Positions 25,001 through 34,153 of a stretch of 64,000 nucleotides of DNA are shown here, one piece after another (position 1 is the stretch's first letter; every line of letters begins with the position of its first letter). The stretch is from SHLQ01 sp964562985 (GTDB lineage Bacteria; Actinomycetota; Acidimicrobiia; Acidimicrobiales; SHLQ01). The translations under genes were made by a program, and so were the position numbers. A model generated the notes under the pieces. The model was not told where the DNA came from. It saw only the letters and a list, made by a program, of their open reading frames with translations, and did no database searches. The stretch is taken from assembly GCA_964562985.1 (NCBI GenBank), contig CAZLWE010000007.1, positions 25,849 through 89,848 of the forward strand, read 5' to 3'.

Positions 25001-25875
25001 TTGTCGTCCAACACTCTTGTCAGAGTGCTCTCGCCAATTCGCCGCAGCGTTTCGTTGTCGGCGCTTTTGGCCACATAGGTGACGCCGAAGTAGAGGGCCC
25101 ACGCGCGGCTTCGATTCCATGTGTGGACGTCGTTGATCGAGAGTGCTTTGCGGAATGCCTCGCGTTCTGATTGGTCAAACATCATCCACGCGATCGCGAA
25201 ATCGGTCGCCGGGTCACCAGCACAAAGATCGCCGAAGTCAATGACGGCGCTTAGTCGACCGGCGCGCACGAGTGCGTTTCGTGGGTGAAGGTCGCCGTGG
25301 ATCCAAAGCGGATCGCCACCCCAAGTGGGAGTACCCGCGAGCTTTTCCCACAGTTCCCGGATCTCGGGGCCACGATCGGTTTCGAAGGCGTTGAGGTTGC
25401 TGTACAGCGAATCCGTTCGCTCCGGGAGGGCAACACCGCGATAGGGGTTCTTCGGCGCATCCTCAGGTGCCGGAACGTGGAGGGCGTTCACGAACTCGGC
25501 GATGTCCTCGATGATGAGGTCGGTCTTGATCGGCGCGTGCGCGAGCGGCACACCCTGCAACCACGGGACCACGCTCCAATGCCATGAGTAACCAAACGCC
25601 GGACTGCCGGCAAACGTTGGAGTCGGAATGGGCACCGGCAACTGCGCTTCAAGCTCCGGAAGCCAACGCTGCTCGTTCTCGAGCAGTTTGGCGGATGCTT
25701 CTCGACGCGGGAGCCGCACGGCGTGGCTGGAACCAACTCGGTGGACCTCGTTGTCCCAGCCTGCTCCGACCAACTCCAGGGGCTCATTTGCGAGCTCAGG
25801 AACGAAATCGCTCAGGAGCGTGTGGATCAACTCGTGTGTGATCGCTACGTCGGCGGCGGGGGTGTTCTTCGGCAT
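24997..25875 (-). CDS. Aminoglycoside phosphotransferase-family kinase
   Basis: The 292-residue protein has the APH/choline-kinase fold: a Gly-poor N-lobe with GWDNEVHRVG, the catalytic WIHGDLHPRNAL loop and the metal-binding AVIDFGDLCAGDPATDFA segment. Chromosomal members phosphorylate small metabolites or confer resistance; the substrate is not deducible. It converges on ald with a 4-nt overlap. ATG 25875. Confidence 0.88.
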   Translation of the reverse strand: MPKNTPAADVAITHELIHTLLSDFVPELANEPLELVGAGWDNEVHRVGSSHAVRLPRREASAKLLENEQRWLPELEAQLPVPIPTPTFAGSPAFGYSWHWSVVPWLQGVPLAHAPIKTDLIIEDIAEFVNALHVPAPEDAPKNPYRGVALPERTDSLYSNLNAFETDRGPEIRELWEKLAGTPTWGGDPLWIHGDLHPRNALVRAGRLSAVIDFGDLCAGDPATDFAIAWMMFDQSEREAFRKALSINDVHTWNRSRAWALYFGVTYVAKSADNETLRRIGESTLTRVLDDN

Positions 25876-25942
25876 CGTTTCTCTACCTACAACCGTACGC
25901 TTCCGAGCGATGGCGTGGTTGTATTCGGACGGTGAGTGCTTT

Positions 25943-27145
25943 TTACTCGGCGATGCGGATGATGCTGTTGTCGAGGCGGGATCGGTCTTGGACCTTGTCC
26001 AGTGCGATCAACACGTCGACGATTGCATCCAACTCGGCAAAGAAGTCGCCCTCGTTACCAACGAAGTTCGGCTTGGGGATAGCGCTCGCATCGTTGCTCT
26101 TGAGAGCACAGCACGAAACAAGTGCTGCTCGGTACTCGAGTTCGTTCGACTGGATCCATTGGATGGCCTGCTCGATCGAAGTGTTCAACCGTTCGGCGAC
26201 CGCTTCGTTGTTGTCGATCCAGGTGTTTGATGCGACCACTACCGAGTTAGCGCAGCGGTTGGATCCGCAGAGCTCGCGATCGAGGTTGGCCACGATCGTT
26301 ATCGGGACGTCGAGACTGTCGATTTCGTTCTCGCCAAGCAGGCGGGTGGTGTTTGGTTCTGCGAACACACCGCCGTCGAGGGTTCCGAGCTGTAGTGCAG
26401 CCTTCAGGTTGACCGCATCGGATTCGACGAGGGTGAGTCCTTCGGCCTGGTCGACGTCGGCGGTCTCGTCGGTGTTTGAGGACTCTTCTTCTGCCTCCTC
26501 GGTGCTCGAGGGGGTAGCTGAGGTGCTGCCGTCGAAGACGGGGGCGTCCCCGCACTCGGAGCTGCGAAGCATCTCGCGCAAAGCGATTGCCTGAAGCGAG
26601 GTCGTAGAGTCGACGCCGATATTGAGGCCGACGAGATCACAACCGTCCCATGTGTCGAGGACTTGGTTGTCGAGGGCGGTTGGAACGACGAGGCTCATGG
26701 TTCCACGCTCGGCGGATCCACCACTCGTGCCATCGATGTAGGCGATGAGCGAAATATCTGCGCGGGCGTTGGCGATACGGGTCAGGGCAGTCGCAGAGGA
26801 TTCCACCGCAACCTGGGCCAGGTTCTGGCGCATCGTTGCAGCGAGGTCGTCGGCATCGGTCACCGGCAAGAAGTCGACGGCAATTCCGTTCGCCTCGAAG
26901 AACCCTTCGGCATCAGCAATCCACAGCGGCGACGCATTGATGTCACCACGCGCTGCAACGATCAAACGGTCAAGTGCAGGTCCACTCTCTTCGACAACTT
27001 CTTCGATCGCTTCAGTTCCCTCAACGGAGGCGAGGTTCTCAGGAGCGTCGCCCGCGCTAACGGCAGTGTTTTGTTGTGCGCATGCTGAAGCTACGAGCGC
27101 GAGCAGCGTACACAGGGCAAGTAATCGTGAAAGCCGACGTTCCAT
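25943..27145 (-). CDS. ABC-type substrate-binding lipoprotein (NMT1/SsuA-like), orphan
   Basis: The 400-residue protein has a lipoprotein signal (MERRLSRLLALCTLLALV, lipobox SAC) and the NMT1/SsuA-like pattern: ASPLWIADAEGFFEANGIAVDF, TMRQNLAQVAVES, a mid-domain VGLNIGVDSTTSLQ and LKAALQLGTLDGGVFAEP. These bind nitrate, sulfonates, taurine or thiamine precursors. A Ser/Thr/Glu-rich insert (near residues 213-240) separates two lobes and is unusual. No permease or ATPase gene lies beside it. ATG 27145 places the signal at the terminus. Confidence 0.8.
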   Translation of the reverse strand: MERRLSRLLALCTLLALVASACAQQNTAVSAGDAPENLASVEGTEAIEEVVEESGPALDRLIVAARGDINASPLWIADAEGFFEANGIAVDFLPVTDADDLAATMRQNLAQVAVESSATALTRIANARADISLIAYIDGTSGGSAERGTMSLVVPTALDNQVLDTWDGCDLVGLNIGVDSTTSLQAIALREMLRSSECGDAPVFDGSTSATPSSTEEAEEESSNTDETADVDQAEGLTLVESDAVNLKAALQLGTLDGGVFAEPNTTRLLGENEIDSLDVPITIVANLDRELCGSNRCANSVVVASNTWIDNNEAVAERLNTSIEQAIQWIQSNELEYRAALVSCCALKSNDASAIPKPNFVGNEGDFFAELDAIVDVLIALDKVQDRSRLDNSIIRIAE

Positions 27146-27209
27146 ACAACTGCTATCGGCTCCAAAAGGGGGCACCGTAAGGAGTTATTCAAGGATTCGC
27201 GCAGAGGGA

Positions 27210-28697
27210 CTAGGCCGTGGGCGGAGTAGGACCGACGGTGTAGGTGAAGCTGCGCCGTCCCGCTTCTACGGTCATGCCTGCCTTGAGCGTGGTGCTTTGG
27301 CCCGAACGCATCTTGGTTCGGGTCTGCCGTTCGTCACTTGTGACCGTGTAGGTGCCTCCGTTGGACATCATGTCGACGATCTCTACGTCCCAGCCGCTGA
27401 GGCGCAGTTCCAAGTGAAGGTCGTCCACGCCACCCTCACCGTCATCGAATCGAATAATGGTGGCAGGTTCGCCAGCCACGCTATAGCCGGCTGGAACGTC
27501 GGAGCCGATTGCTGCGGGACGTTCGATCACGAGTTGGGCTCCATCATCGAAGGTCAGCGTTCCGAGTGGTGGGCGATCGCCGGTGTCCTCGGCGGCATCG
27601 GGTTCGATGCGTGCGCCGCAGGTCATGCACGGAGAGCCGCCGGGCTTTGTGAGGTGGCCGTGGGGGCATCGAACGCCCTGTAGTTGTGGACGAGTTTGGG
27701 TTAGAGAGGCGACGGGCGATGGCTCGGCTGGTTGCGTAGCCTCCACGTCGTTCGGTGGCGCAAGTCCTTGTGCTGTGTCGCTGGTGCCCTGGTCGAGCAT
27801 CTCATCGGAATGGCTTTCGCCCTGTGCGTCATCGATAAGGTCTGGACGGTCGAAGACCGATGCACTTTCGTCCATCGCTGTTTCGTCTTCATTTGCCGAA
27901 GGCGCAGGCTCGGTCTCCTCATCAGCAGCTGGAATACGCTGATCGAGTCGGGTGAAGAGCCCCGATCCGGCGAGGCTAGCTGCGCCGGCGGCGACACCAG
28001 ACGGTGTAGCCGCAATAGGTGGTGTCGCGGGAGTTGGCTCTGGTTCGGGGGTTGCTTCGAGGGCAGGCTCTGGCTCTGGTTCGGGGGTTGCTTCGAGGGC
28101 AGGCTCTGGCTCTGGTGTGGGTGTTGACTCCGCTTCAGCAACTTCTGGATCGGACGCAGTCTCAACTTGGGATGCGTCGACATCGGCCTGAGGCTCGGAT
28201 TGCATCTCGTCGTTCCATCGACCAGACGCTGGCATTGGTCCGTCCGTATCGAGCATGAATCCACCAGCTGGGACCACGCCATCTCGAAGGACGCCGACGA
28301 TCGGAGAATCCGACTGTGCTCCAGCCATGACCTTCTCGACCGTGCCGTGAAGAGTTACATCGATCCAGGTGCTCGACTCCGAGCCGTCGAGGACCGTCTC
28401 GGAGGAATCGATGACGAGGGACAAGGCTGTATCGCCAAAGACGAACGCGGCGACGCGATCGTCCTCAATCGATACGCAGGCGATCGTTGGGTGGGAGTCG
28501 TATCCGACAGCATTGATCTCGGCGGTGAGTGTCCGGACGACTTCGGTCCATTCAACGGTCGCGAGCGCGTTCAGGCGCGCTACCAGCGTGTTGAGTTCCG
28601 ACTCCTCACCATCCGCGAAAGCGGTGAGTCCTTGTAGGTGGGCCACAATTCCGGACCCTGTTGAGATATGTACCCCACGGTTCGCATCGAACGACAT
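27210..28697 (-). CDS. FHA-domain protein with Pro/Glu-rich linker and zinc ribbon
   Basis: The 495-residue protein has an N-terminal globular region of unknown type (about 1-165), a long acidic Pro/Glu/Ala linker with an exact 12-residue repeat of the form EPEPALEATPEP, a Cys/His cluster (GVRCPHGHLTKPGG, CMTCGAR) resembling a zinc ribbon, and a C-terminal FHA-like domain (about 400-495) with RFDDGEGGVDDLHLEL and NGGTYTV. FHA domains bind phosphothreonine, so it may dock partners of Ser/Thr kinases, though none is encoded here. ATG 28697 follows gaaggagatg. Confidence 0.7.
   Translation of the reverse strand: MSFDANRGVHISTGSGIVAHLQGLTAFADGEESELNTLVARLNALATVEWTEVVRTLTAEINAVGYDSHPTIACVSIEDDRVAAFVFGDTALSLVIDSSETVLDGSESSTWIDVTLHGTVEKVMAGAQSDSPIVGVLRDGVVPAGGFMLDTDGPMPASGRWNDEMQSEPQADVDASQVETASDPEVAEAESTPTPEPEPALEATPEPEPEPALEATPEPEPTPATPPIAATPSGVAAGAASLAGSGLFTRLDQRIPAADEETEPAPSANEDETAMDESASVFDRPDLIDDAQGESHSDEMLDQGTSDTAQGLAPPNDVEATQPAEPSPVASLTQTRPQLQGVRCPHGHLTKPGGSPCMTCGARIEPDAAEDTGDRPPLGTLTFDDGAQLVIERPAAIGSDVPAGYSVAGEPATIIRFDDGEGGVDDLHLELRLSGWDVEIVDMMSNGGTYTVTSDERQTRTKMRSGQSTTLKAGMTVEAGRRSFTYTVGPTPPTA
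28036..28107. repeat. Two exact 36-bp tandem copies inside the FHA gene
   Basis: Two identical 36-bp units (28036-28071 and 28072-28107) and a partial third encode 12-residue Glu-Pro-Ala steps of the linker. Identity at the DNA level points to recent slippage or duplication. Confidence 0.85.
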
Positions 28698-28797
28698 GAC
28701 ATCTCCTTCATGAAATGCGTGGGCACCTATCGGCAACAACTCGCAGAATCCAAGAAAAAGCGGCATCGGTGATCGACCGCCAGCCAAACTTGTACTT

Positions 28798-29487
28798 ATG
28801 AAGACGATTGGCTTGCTTGGTGGGATGAGTTGGGAGTCCTCGGTGCACTACGAGGAGTTGATCAACACCGGAGTACGGGCACGACTCGGTGGCACGAACT
28901 CAGCCGACCTCATCTTGCGTAGCTACAACTTTGCCGACATTGAGGCGCTCCAAGAGCAAAGCGATTGGAGGGCGGCAGGAGCTCTTCTCGCGGAGGGCGC
29001 CAAAATGCTGGTCGACGCGGGCGCTCAAGTGATCGCCTTGTGCACGAACACGATGCACATCGTTGCCGATGTTGTCGCCGATGCCACGGACGCGACGTTT
29101 GTGCACCTCGGCGATGTCACCGCATCGGCAATTCGTGCCGACGGCCACCACACCGTGGGACTCCTCGGTACGCGCTTCACGATGGAGATGGACTTCTACC
29201 GGGAGCGTCTCGAATCTCATGGACTGACGATCCTGACCCCGAACGAAGATGACCGAACCATCGTGCACGACGTGATCTATAACGAACTCGTGCAAGGCCA
29301 ACTCAATCGAGAGAGCCGAGAAAATTATCTCGACATCATCGATCGACTCGGATCCTCAGGAGCCCAAGGCGTGATCGCGGGCTGCACCGAAATCGAACTG
29401 CTCGTCGGCGCAGACGACATCTTCTTGCCGTACTATCCGACGACGCAGGTCCACGCGGCCGCGATCGTTGACGCTGCACTCGCTTAG
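28798..29487 (+). CDS. Aspartate/glutamate racemase family protein
   Basis: The 229-residue protein has the two pseudo-symmetric active-site Cys motifs of amino acid racemases, ALCTNTMH and IAGCTEIEL, and opens with KTIGLLGGMSWESS, the usual start of the aspartate racemase (YgeA-like) group. It interconverts L- and D-Asp or Glu, or a related acid. The ATG is at 28798, 100 bp from the divergent FHA gene. Confidence 0.9.
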   Translation: MKTIGLLGGMSWESSVHYEELINTGVRARLGGTNSADLILRSYNFADIEALQEQSDWRAAGALLAEGAKMLVDAGAQVIALCTNTMHIVADVVADATDATFVHLGDVTASAIRADGHHTVGLLGTRFTMEMDFYRERLESHGLTILTPNEDDRTIVHDVIYNELVQGQLNRESRENYLDIIDRLGSSGAQGVIAGCTEIELLVGADDIFLPYYPTTQVHAAAIVDAALA

Positions 29488-29524
29488 TAGCAATGCATCG
29501 TCGATCGGTGGCTATGCTCCCGCC

Positions 29525-30565
29525 ATGAAGATCTCCATGACGATCACCTATAGCGACGACCCGCGCGAAGCGGTTGCGAATATCCAGGCGTTGGAAAAGG
29601 CAGGAGTCGATCAGGCCTGGGTAGCAGAGGCCTACAGCTTCGACGCCGTATCGACGCTGGGTTTCCTGGCTGCGAGCACTGAGTCGATGGAACTGGTCTC
29701 GGGCATATTGCCGATCTACAGCAGGACCCCAACGCTGATCGCCATGACCGCCGCGACGCTCGACTCCCTCTCCGGCGGACGCTTCGCTCTTGGCTTGGGC
29801 GCATCGGGACCCCAGGTCATCGAGGGATGGCATGGAGTTCCATACAACCGGCCATTGGGCCGCACCCGCGAAGTCATCGAGGTCTGCCGCAAGGTATGGA
29901 AGCGCGAGCGCCTCGAACACGAGGGCCGCAACTATCAGGTGCCGTACACCGGCGATGGGGCGACCGGTCTTGGCAAGTCACTCAAGTTGATAAACACACC
30001 GGTGCGCGAGGACATACCCATCTATATCGCCGCCATCGGCGAGAAGAACGTTGAAATGACGGCGGAGATCGCAAATGGTTGGATCCCAATTTTCTTCTAC
30101 CCGGAGAAGGTGAGCGAGGCGTGGGGTACTTCGCTGGACGCCGGTAAGGCCAAGCGCGACGCCGGGCTCGGGGAGCTAGAGATCATCGCCGGTGGGATGG
30201 TCGCGATAACCAAGACCGAGGAAGAGGCCGCCGAGATGCGCCACTTCGCTCGGCCGACGGCGGCCCTTTACATCGGTGGTATGGGCGCGAAGTCGAAGAA
30301 CTTCTACAACACGCTCTTTCAGCGGTATGGATACGAAGAAGAGGCCGAGCTCGTACAGGATCTCTACCTTTCGGGCAAGAAAGACGAAGCTGCGGCAGCG
30401 ATCCCCGATGAGTTTTTGGCGGCGACGAACCTTGTGGGGACAGAAGGCTTTATCAAGGACCGACTCGCCGCCTTCAAAGACGCAGGAGTCACCAGTCTGA
30501 CGGTCCATCCTGCTGCAGAAGATCCACTTGCGCTCGTCGCCCAAATCAAGGAGTGGGCGAGCTAA
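29525..30565 (+). CDS. LLM-class F420-dependent oxidoreductase
   Basis: The 346-residue luciferase-like protein has MKISMTITYSDDPREAVANI, VWVAEAY-like QAWVAEAYSFDA, GILPIYSRTPTLIAMTAATLD, LSGGRFALGLGASGPQV and IYIAAIGEKN. This is the pattern of mycobacterial F420-dependent LLM enzymes of the Rv3520c type. Substrate unknown. ATG 29525 is taken because the preceding 19 codons are not conserved and overlap the racemase gene. Confidence 0.87.
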   Translation: MKISMTITYSDDPREAVANIQALEKAGVDQAWVAEAYSFDAVSTLGFLAASTESMELVSGILPIYSRTPTLIAMTAATLDSLSGGRFALGLGASGPQVIEGWHGVPYNRPLGRTREVIEVCRKVWKRERLEHEGRNYQVPYTGDGATGLGKSLKLINTPVREDIPIYIAAIGEKNVEMTAEIANGWIPIFFYPEKVSEAWGTSLDAGKAKRDAGLGELEIIAGGMVAITKTEEEAAEMRHFARPTAALYIGGMGAKSKNFYNTLFQRYGYEEEAELVQDLYLSGKKDEAAAAIPDEFLAATNLVGTEGFIKDRLAAFKDAGVTSLTVHPAAEDPLALVAQIKEWAS

Positions 30566-30693
30566 AGGCGTGTCCGAGGGCAACTGTTCGCTCGGAAGTG
30601 ACAGATGACTAGGCGCCCGCAGAGCCGACCGGGCGGTGTTTGGCTAAGGTAGCGCTGCGGGTCGGCGGACTCGGAAACCCGAAAGGCAGCTCT

Positions 30694-32538
30694 GTGCATT
30701 TTCTACGTGTGAATCTCATTGGCAACCCTGCGCGGCTTTGGCTGTGGTGCGTTGGTGTTGTTTTGCTCACTCTCCTCGTTTGGTCTGGACTCTCTGGGCC
30801 ACTTTCCGCACAAGGTGCGGTTGGCACCGAAGACCAACGCCTTGTCAATCCTGATCGAAGCGAAGACGACGTCTTTGGGGCTTCCGTCGCAGTCGACGGC
30901 GACACGATGGTCATCGGTGCGAACCGCGCTGAGGTCGCTTCGGGGGCCTTCGCCGGTGCTGCCTACGTATTTGAGAGCGTCGATGGGCGCTGGGTGTGGA
31001 CGCAGACGATCACCTCCTCCAACGCGACCGACGGTGACCTCTTCGGAAACTCGGTTGACATCGATGGCAACACGATCGTGGTCAGCGCCGCGAACGAGGG
31101 CGCCGAACGAGAGGGAGCCGCATACGTGTTCGTCCAAGCCGATGGCGTTTGGGTCGAGCAGGCACGTCTTGGCCTCGTTGACGGCAATGCCTTCGACGGC
31201 TTCGGTGGGTCGGTCGCCGTTGATGGCGACACCATTGTGGTAGGCGCCGTTCGCGGCGAAGGACCGAGCGTTGATGAGGGTGCCGTCTATGTGTTCAACC
31301 GGGCGAACGGGCGCTGGACTCAGCAAGCCACACTCAACGCCTCCGATGGTGAGACCGGAAACCGCTTCGGCGAGAAGGTGGCGATCGACGACGACACCAT
31401 TCTCGTCGGCTCACCGCGCGCCCAAGACAGCGGTGCCGCGTACGTCTTTGCCCGTTCCGGCGGTGCGTGGGCGCAAGAGGCGATACTGCTCGCGGGCAAC
31501 GCAGGTACAGGCGCCGAGTTTGGTGACTCCCTCGCGGTGAGCGGAGACACCGCCATCGTTGGTGCTCCTCGATCAGTCGGAGGCGGCCTTGATCTGGCCG
31601 GTGCAGCGTACGTGTACACGCGGGTCGGCGCCTTCTGGTCAGAGCAGCAAGTGCTGGTCGGTTCCGACACGGCTACCGGAGACTTCTTTGGGGCGGCGGT
31701 TGCGATCGACGCAGACCACGCTGTGGTGGGAGCAACCTTCGGTGATTCGGCTGGCGGCGCTGCTGGTTCGGCATACCTGTTCGCCTTGACCGGGACTCAA
31801 TGGGTGGAACAGCAAACTCTTGGTAGTTCAGCCCCAGCGGTAAGCGATCGGTTCGGTGCAGCGGTCGATCTGGACCTTGGCGCGGGCGTCTTCGTGGTCG
31901 GTGCCCCATCGTTCGACGTCGACGGTCTCTCCGATAGCGGTGCGGCAAATGTCTTCACGCTCGCCAATTCGGCTGGGGTGCGCTGCGCCAACGCAGCTAT
32001 CACCGTCAACATTGGGCTCGGTGAACTGCCGACCGACGGCGATGACGTGATCCTCGGTACGGCCGGACCAGATGTGATCAACGCTCGAGGGGGCGATGAC
32101 ATCATCTGTGGTGGGGGCGGTGACGACCTCATCAATGGCGGTGACGGGAGGGACACGATCCTCGGCGGCGCAGGCAACGACACGATCAGCGCCGGTCAAG
32201 GTCTCGACACCGTCTTTGGCGAAGACGGCGACGATTTTGTATCGGGCGGCAAGGGCAAGGACACCCTCATCGGTGGAGCAGGCAACGACGACCTCCGGGG
32301 CAACGAGGGGACCGACACGATCGATGGTGGAGCGGGTGATGACGAACTACGCGGCGGACAGAAGGCCGATCTTCTGGTGGGTGGCGAGGGAGATGACAAT
32401 CTCGTAGGGGGCACTCGACCCGACATCCTCGACGGTGGAGCCGGAGTCGACAGTTACAACGGTGGAGGCGGTTCCGGGGATGTCTGTGTGCCCGATGCTG
32501 CTGGTCTGGTCGAGGTGGCTTCGGCCTGCGAACGGTAG
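30694..32538 (+). CDS. Secreted FG-GAP beta-propeller protein with RTX-type calcium-binding repeats
   Basis: The 614-residue protein begins with a signal-like hydrophobic segment (LWLWCVGVVLLTLLVW). Seven FG-GAP-like repeats follow, each of the form FGxSVAVDGDTxVVGA, consistent with a seven-bladed propeller to about residue 430. The C-terminus (about 450-590) carries about ten GGxGxDxI-type nonapeptides that bind Ca2+ in RTX proteins. A surface or secreted binding role is likely. GTG 30694 follows gaaagg; the upstream TTG at 30640 would place a hydrophilic stretch before the signal. Confidence 0.82.
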   Translation: MHFLRVNLIGNPARLWLWCVGVVLLTLLVWSGLSGPLSAQGAVGTEDQRLVNPDRSEDDVFGASVAVDGDTMVIGANRAEVASGAFAGAAYVFESVDGRWVWTQTITSSNATDGDLFGNSVDIDGNTIVVSAANEGAEREGAAYVFVQADGVWVEQARLGLVDGNAFDGFGGSVAVDGDTIVVGAVRGEGPSVDEGAVYVFNRANGRWTQQATLNASDGETGNRFGEKVAIDDDTILVGSPRAQDSGAAYVFARSGGAWAQEAILLAGNAGTGAEFGDSLAVSGDTAIVGAPRSVGGGLDLAGAAYVYTRVGAFWSEQQVLVGSDTATGDFFGAAVAIDADHAVVGATFGDSAGGAAGSAYLFALTGTQWVEQQTLGSSAPAVSDRFGAAVDLDLGAGVFVVGAPSFDVDGLSDSGAANVFTLANSAGVRCANAAITVNIGLGELPTDGDDVILGTAGPDVINARGGDDIICGGGGDDLINGGDGRDTILGGAGNDTISAGQGLDTVFGEDGDDFVSGGKGKDTLIGGAGNDDLRGNEGTDTIDGGAGDDELRGGQKADLLVGGEGDDNLVGGTRPDILDGGAGVDSYNGGGGSGDVCVPDAAGLVEVASACER

Positions 32539-32726
32539 TGCAGCCTCAGAGGCCGCACAGAAATCCTCGAGAAGAGTCAGAAACTACCCCTATATCGTTT
32601 AACTATCTCTAGGTCATGCCGAACATATGACTGGTCATACGAAGTTACTTCGTTTGGTCCGCCGGTCTGGCGTAAAAAAGAAAGGTGGGATAGCGCGGGA
32701 AAATAGGAGCCACTCAGGAAGAGGCC
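32539..32726. other. Noncoding spacer between convergent genes
   Basis: No ORF or strong terminator hairpin was identified. The segment is A/T-richer than its neighbours and includes cagaaactacc at about 32578, also found near 5190 in the only other long A/T-rich spacer. Confidence 0.5.
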
Positions 32727-33581
32727 CTACCGCGTTTTCGCTTCGATCAATTCGCGCTGAACTACGGCGACGCCAATCGGGTCCTGCAGGGGACCGAAGT
32801 GCGTGATTTCGGGGAAGTCGATGACGCGGCCGTTGGGGAGCAACTCGACGATCGGGCCCGAAACCTGTGCCCCGAACCCGCCGTCGCCGCTACGGCCGAC
32901 CACGATTTCGGATTCGACTTCCGCGGCCTGGTCGAGGTGAATGCTCTGGGCTCCTCGCCGGTAGACCTCGGCTTCGTGCTCGGGCCAACACTTCAAGGTC
33001 ACCGAACCATCGTCGGCGTCGGCGAAGCCGTGGTGGACGTAGTCGAAGAGCACGTCGGCGCGAAACAGCCCGAGCGGCGGTCGAGCGGCGTAGCGCATAA
33101 GTGCGGCTTCCTTTGTAGGAAATGATCGGAGCCGGCCTTCCGCAGAACGGGTGAGGGGCAGGTCGGGGTCGTAGGAAGCTTGAGGTGCCATTATCGGTTC
33201 AAACGTGAACACCGACGCGAAGGCACCCGGCTGTTCCCTTTCCAAGTCGATCATGGCCGCACCGCCGAGCGAGTGTCCGAATCCGTGTAGCTGATCGATC
33301 CCCGTCGAGCCCAGGTACCCGACGGCGCTGAGCAGGTCCTCGGTCATTCCCGACCAGGCAAACCCATCGAGTTCAGCCGGCGCATCACTTTCGCCGTGGC
33401 CGCGGAAATCGAGGGCGAAGACTCGTATGTCGCCCAGCGCCTGCGCAAAGGCCCGATAGCAGCGGCCGTGAAAGCCGTTGGCTTGACCGACGAGCAAGGT
33501 GTGCGACGAGTTCTCGTCGCCAGCGAGATGATGCAGAGCCAGAGCCCCGACAACGCCGTCGATCATCACCGGTTCGCTCAT
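32727..33581 (-). CDS. Alpha/beta hydrolase
   Basis: The 284-residue protein has the fold's oxyanion region HTLLVGQANGF, the FALDFRGHGESD loop, the nucleophile elbow GFGHSLGGAA (Ser), and a final ITHFGPLQDP with a candidate catalytic His. It belongs to the large alpha/beta hydrolase group with unknown substrate. It overlaps the NUDIX stop by 4 nt, so the two are coupled. Confidence 0.87.
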   Translation of the reverse strand: MSEPVMIDGVVGALALHHLAGDENSSHTLLVGQANGFHGRCYRAFAQALGDIRVFALDFRGHGESDAPAELDGFAWSGMTEDLLSAVGYLGSTGIDQLHGFGHSLGGAAMIDLEREQPGAFASVFTFEPIMAPQASYDPDLPLTRSAEGRLRSFPTKEAALMRYAARPPLGLFRADVLFDYVHHGFADADDGSVTLKCWPEHEAEVYRRGAQSIHLDQAAEVESEIVVGRSGDGGFGAQVSGPIVELLPNGRVIDFPEITHFGPLQDPIGVAVVQRELIEAKTR

Positions 33582-34105
33582 ACCCGCTCGTACTCCCAGC
33601 CCGTCGGCTTGTCGGCGTCATAGGGCATTGTTCCGTGGAAGGCCCGCGGGTCGTCGTCGAAGACCAGAGGTACGAAGTATCGGTCACCATCCCACATCGG
33701 GAGATCGGCTGTAGCTCGGACGGCTTCGTCAGGGCTGCATGCGTCGAGCAAGCGTGACCGTGGAATCCATTCGAGGCTGCCCTCGTGGTTCGATGCTGGC
33801 GCCTCGCCGGTCCAGGCGGTGGCGAGGAAGATGAAGCCGAGCCAGTCTTCGCGCTTCGGCCCAAAGTTCGTCCAGGTGATCGTGCCTCGCAGTGAGAGTA
33901 CGTCGAGCGCCAGCCCAGTCTCTTCGTCGATCTCGCGCCGAAAGCCTGCAACGACCCCTTCGTCGGGTTCGAGCTTGCCGCCCAATCCGTTGACCTTCCC
34001 GAAGTGGTCATCGTCGGGTCGAGCGTTGCGCCGAATCATCAAGACGTTGTCGGACTCCTGGTCCCACAAGTATCCAAGGGTCCCAGTAATCGGCACAAAT
34101 GGCAT
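33578..34105 (-). CDS. NUDIX hydrolase
   Basis: The 175-residue protein contains a complete NUDIX box (GGKLEPDEG through REIDEETGL) at about residues 42-64, the metal-binding site for nucleoside diphosphate hydrolysis. VNGLGGK and MIRRN before it are typical of MutT/8-oxo-dGTP-type enzymes. It is the first gene of a pair with the alpha/beta hydrolase. ATG 34105. Confidence 0.92.
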   Translation of the reverse strand: MPFVPITGTLGYLWDQESDNVLMIRRNARPDDDHFGKVNGLGGKLEPDEGVVAGFRREIDEETGLALDVLSLRGTITWTNFGPKREDWLGFIFLATAWTGEAPASNHEGSLEWIPRSRLLDACSPDEAVRATADLPMWDGDRYFVPLVFDDDPRAFHGTMPYDADKPTGWEYERV

Positions 34106-34127
34106 CCCGACACGCTAGTCCTCTAAC

Positions 34128-34142
34128 AGGGGTCTGGCCCCT
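34128..34142. repeat. Short palindromic element (AGGGGTCTGGCCCCT)
   Basis: The 15-bp palindrome with a single central base lies 22 nt upstream of the NUDIX gene, between it and the HD gene stop. It aligns with the element at 20229-20247 when that is read on the minus strand (AGGTGCCTGGCACTT), 12 of 15 positions agreeing. Confidence 0.6.
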
Positions 34143-34153
34143 CATCCGGTGAG

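Noticed and set aside
28036..28107. CRISPR-like repeat
   Set aside because: The copies are directly adjacent with no spacers and encode part of a protein linker.
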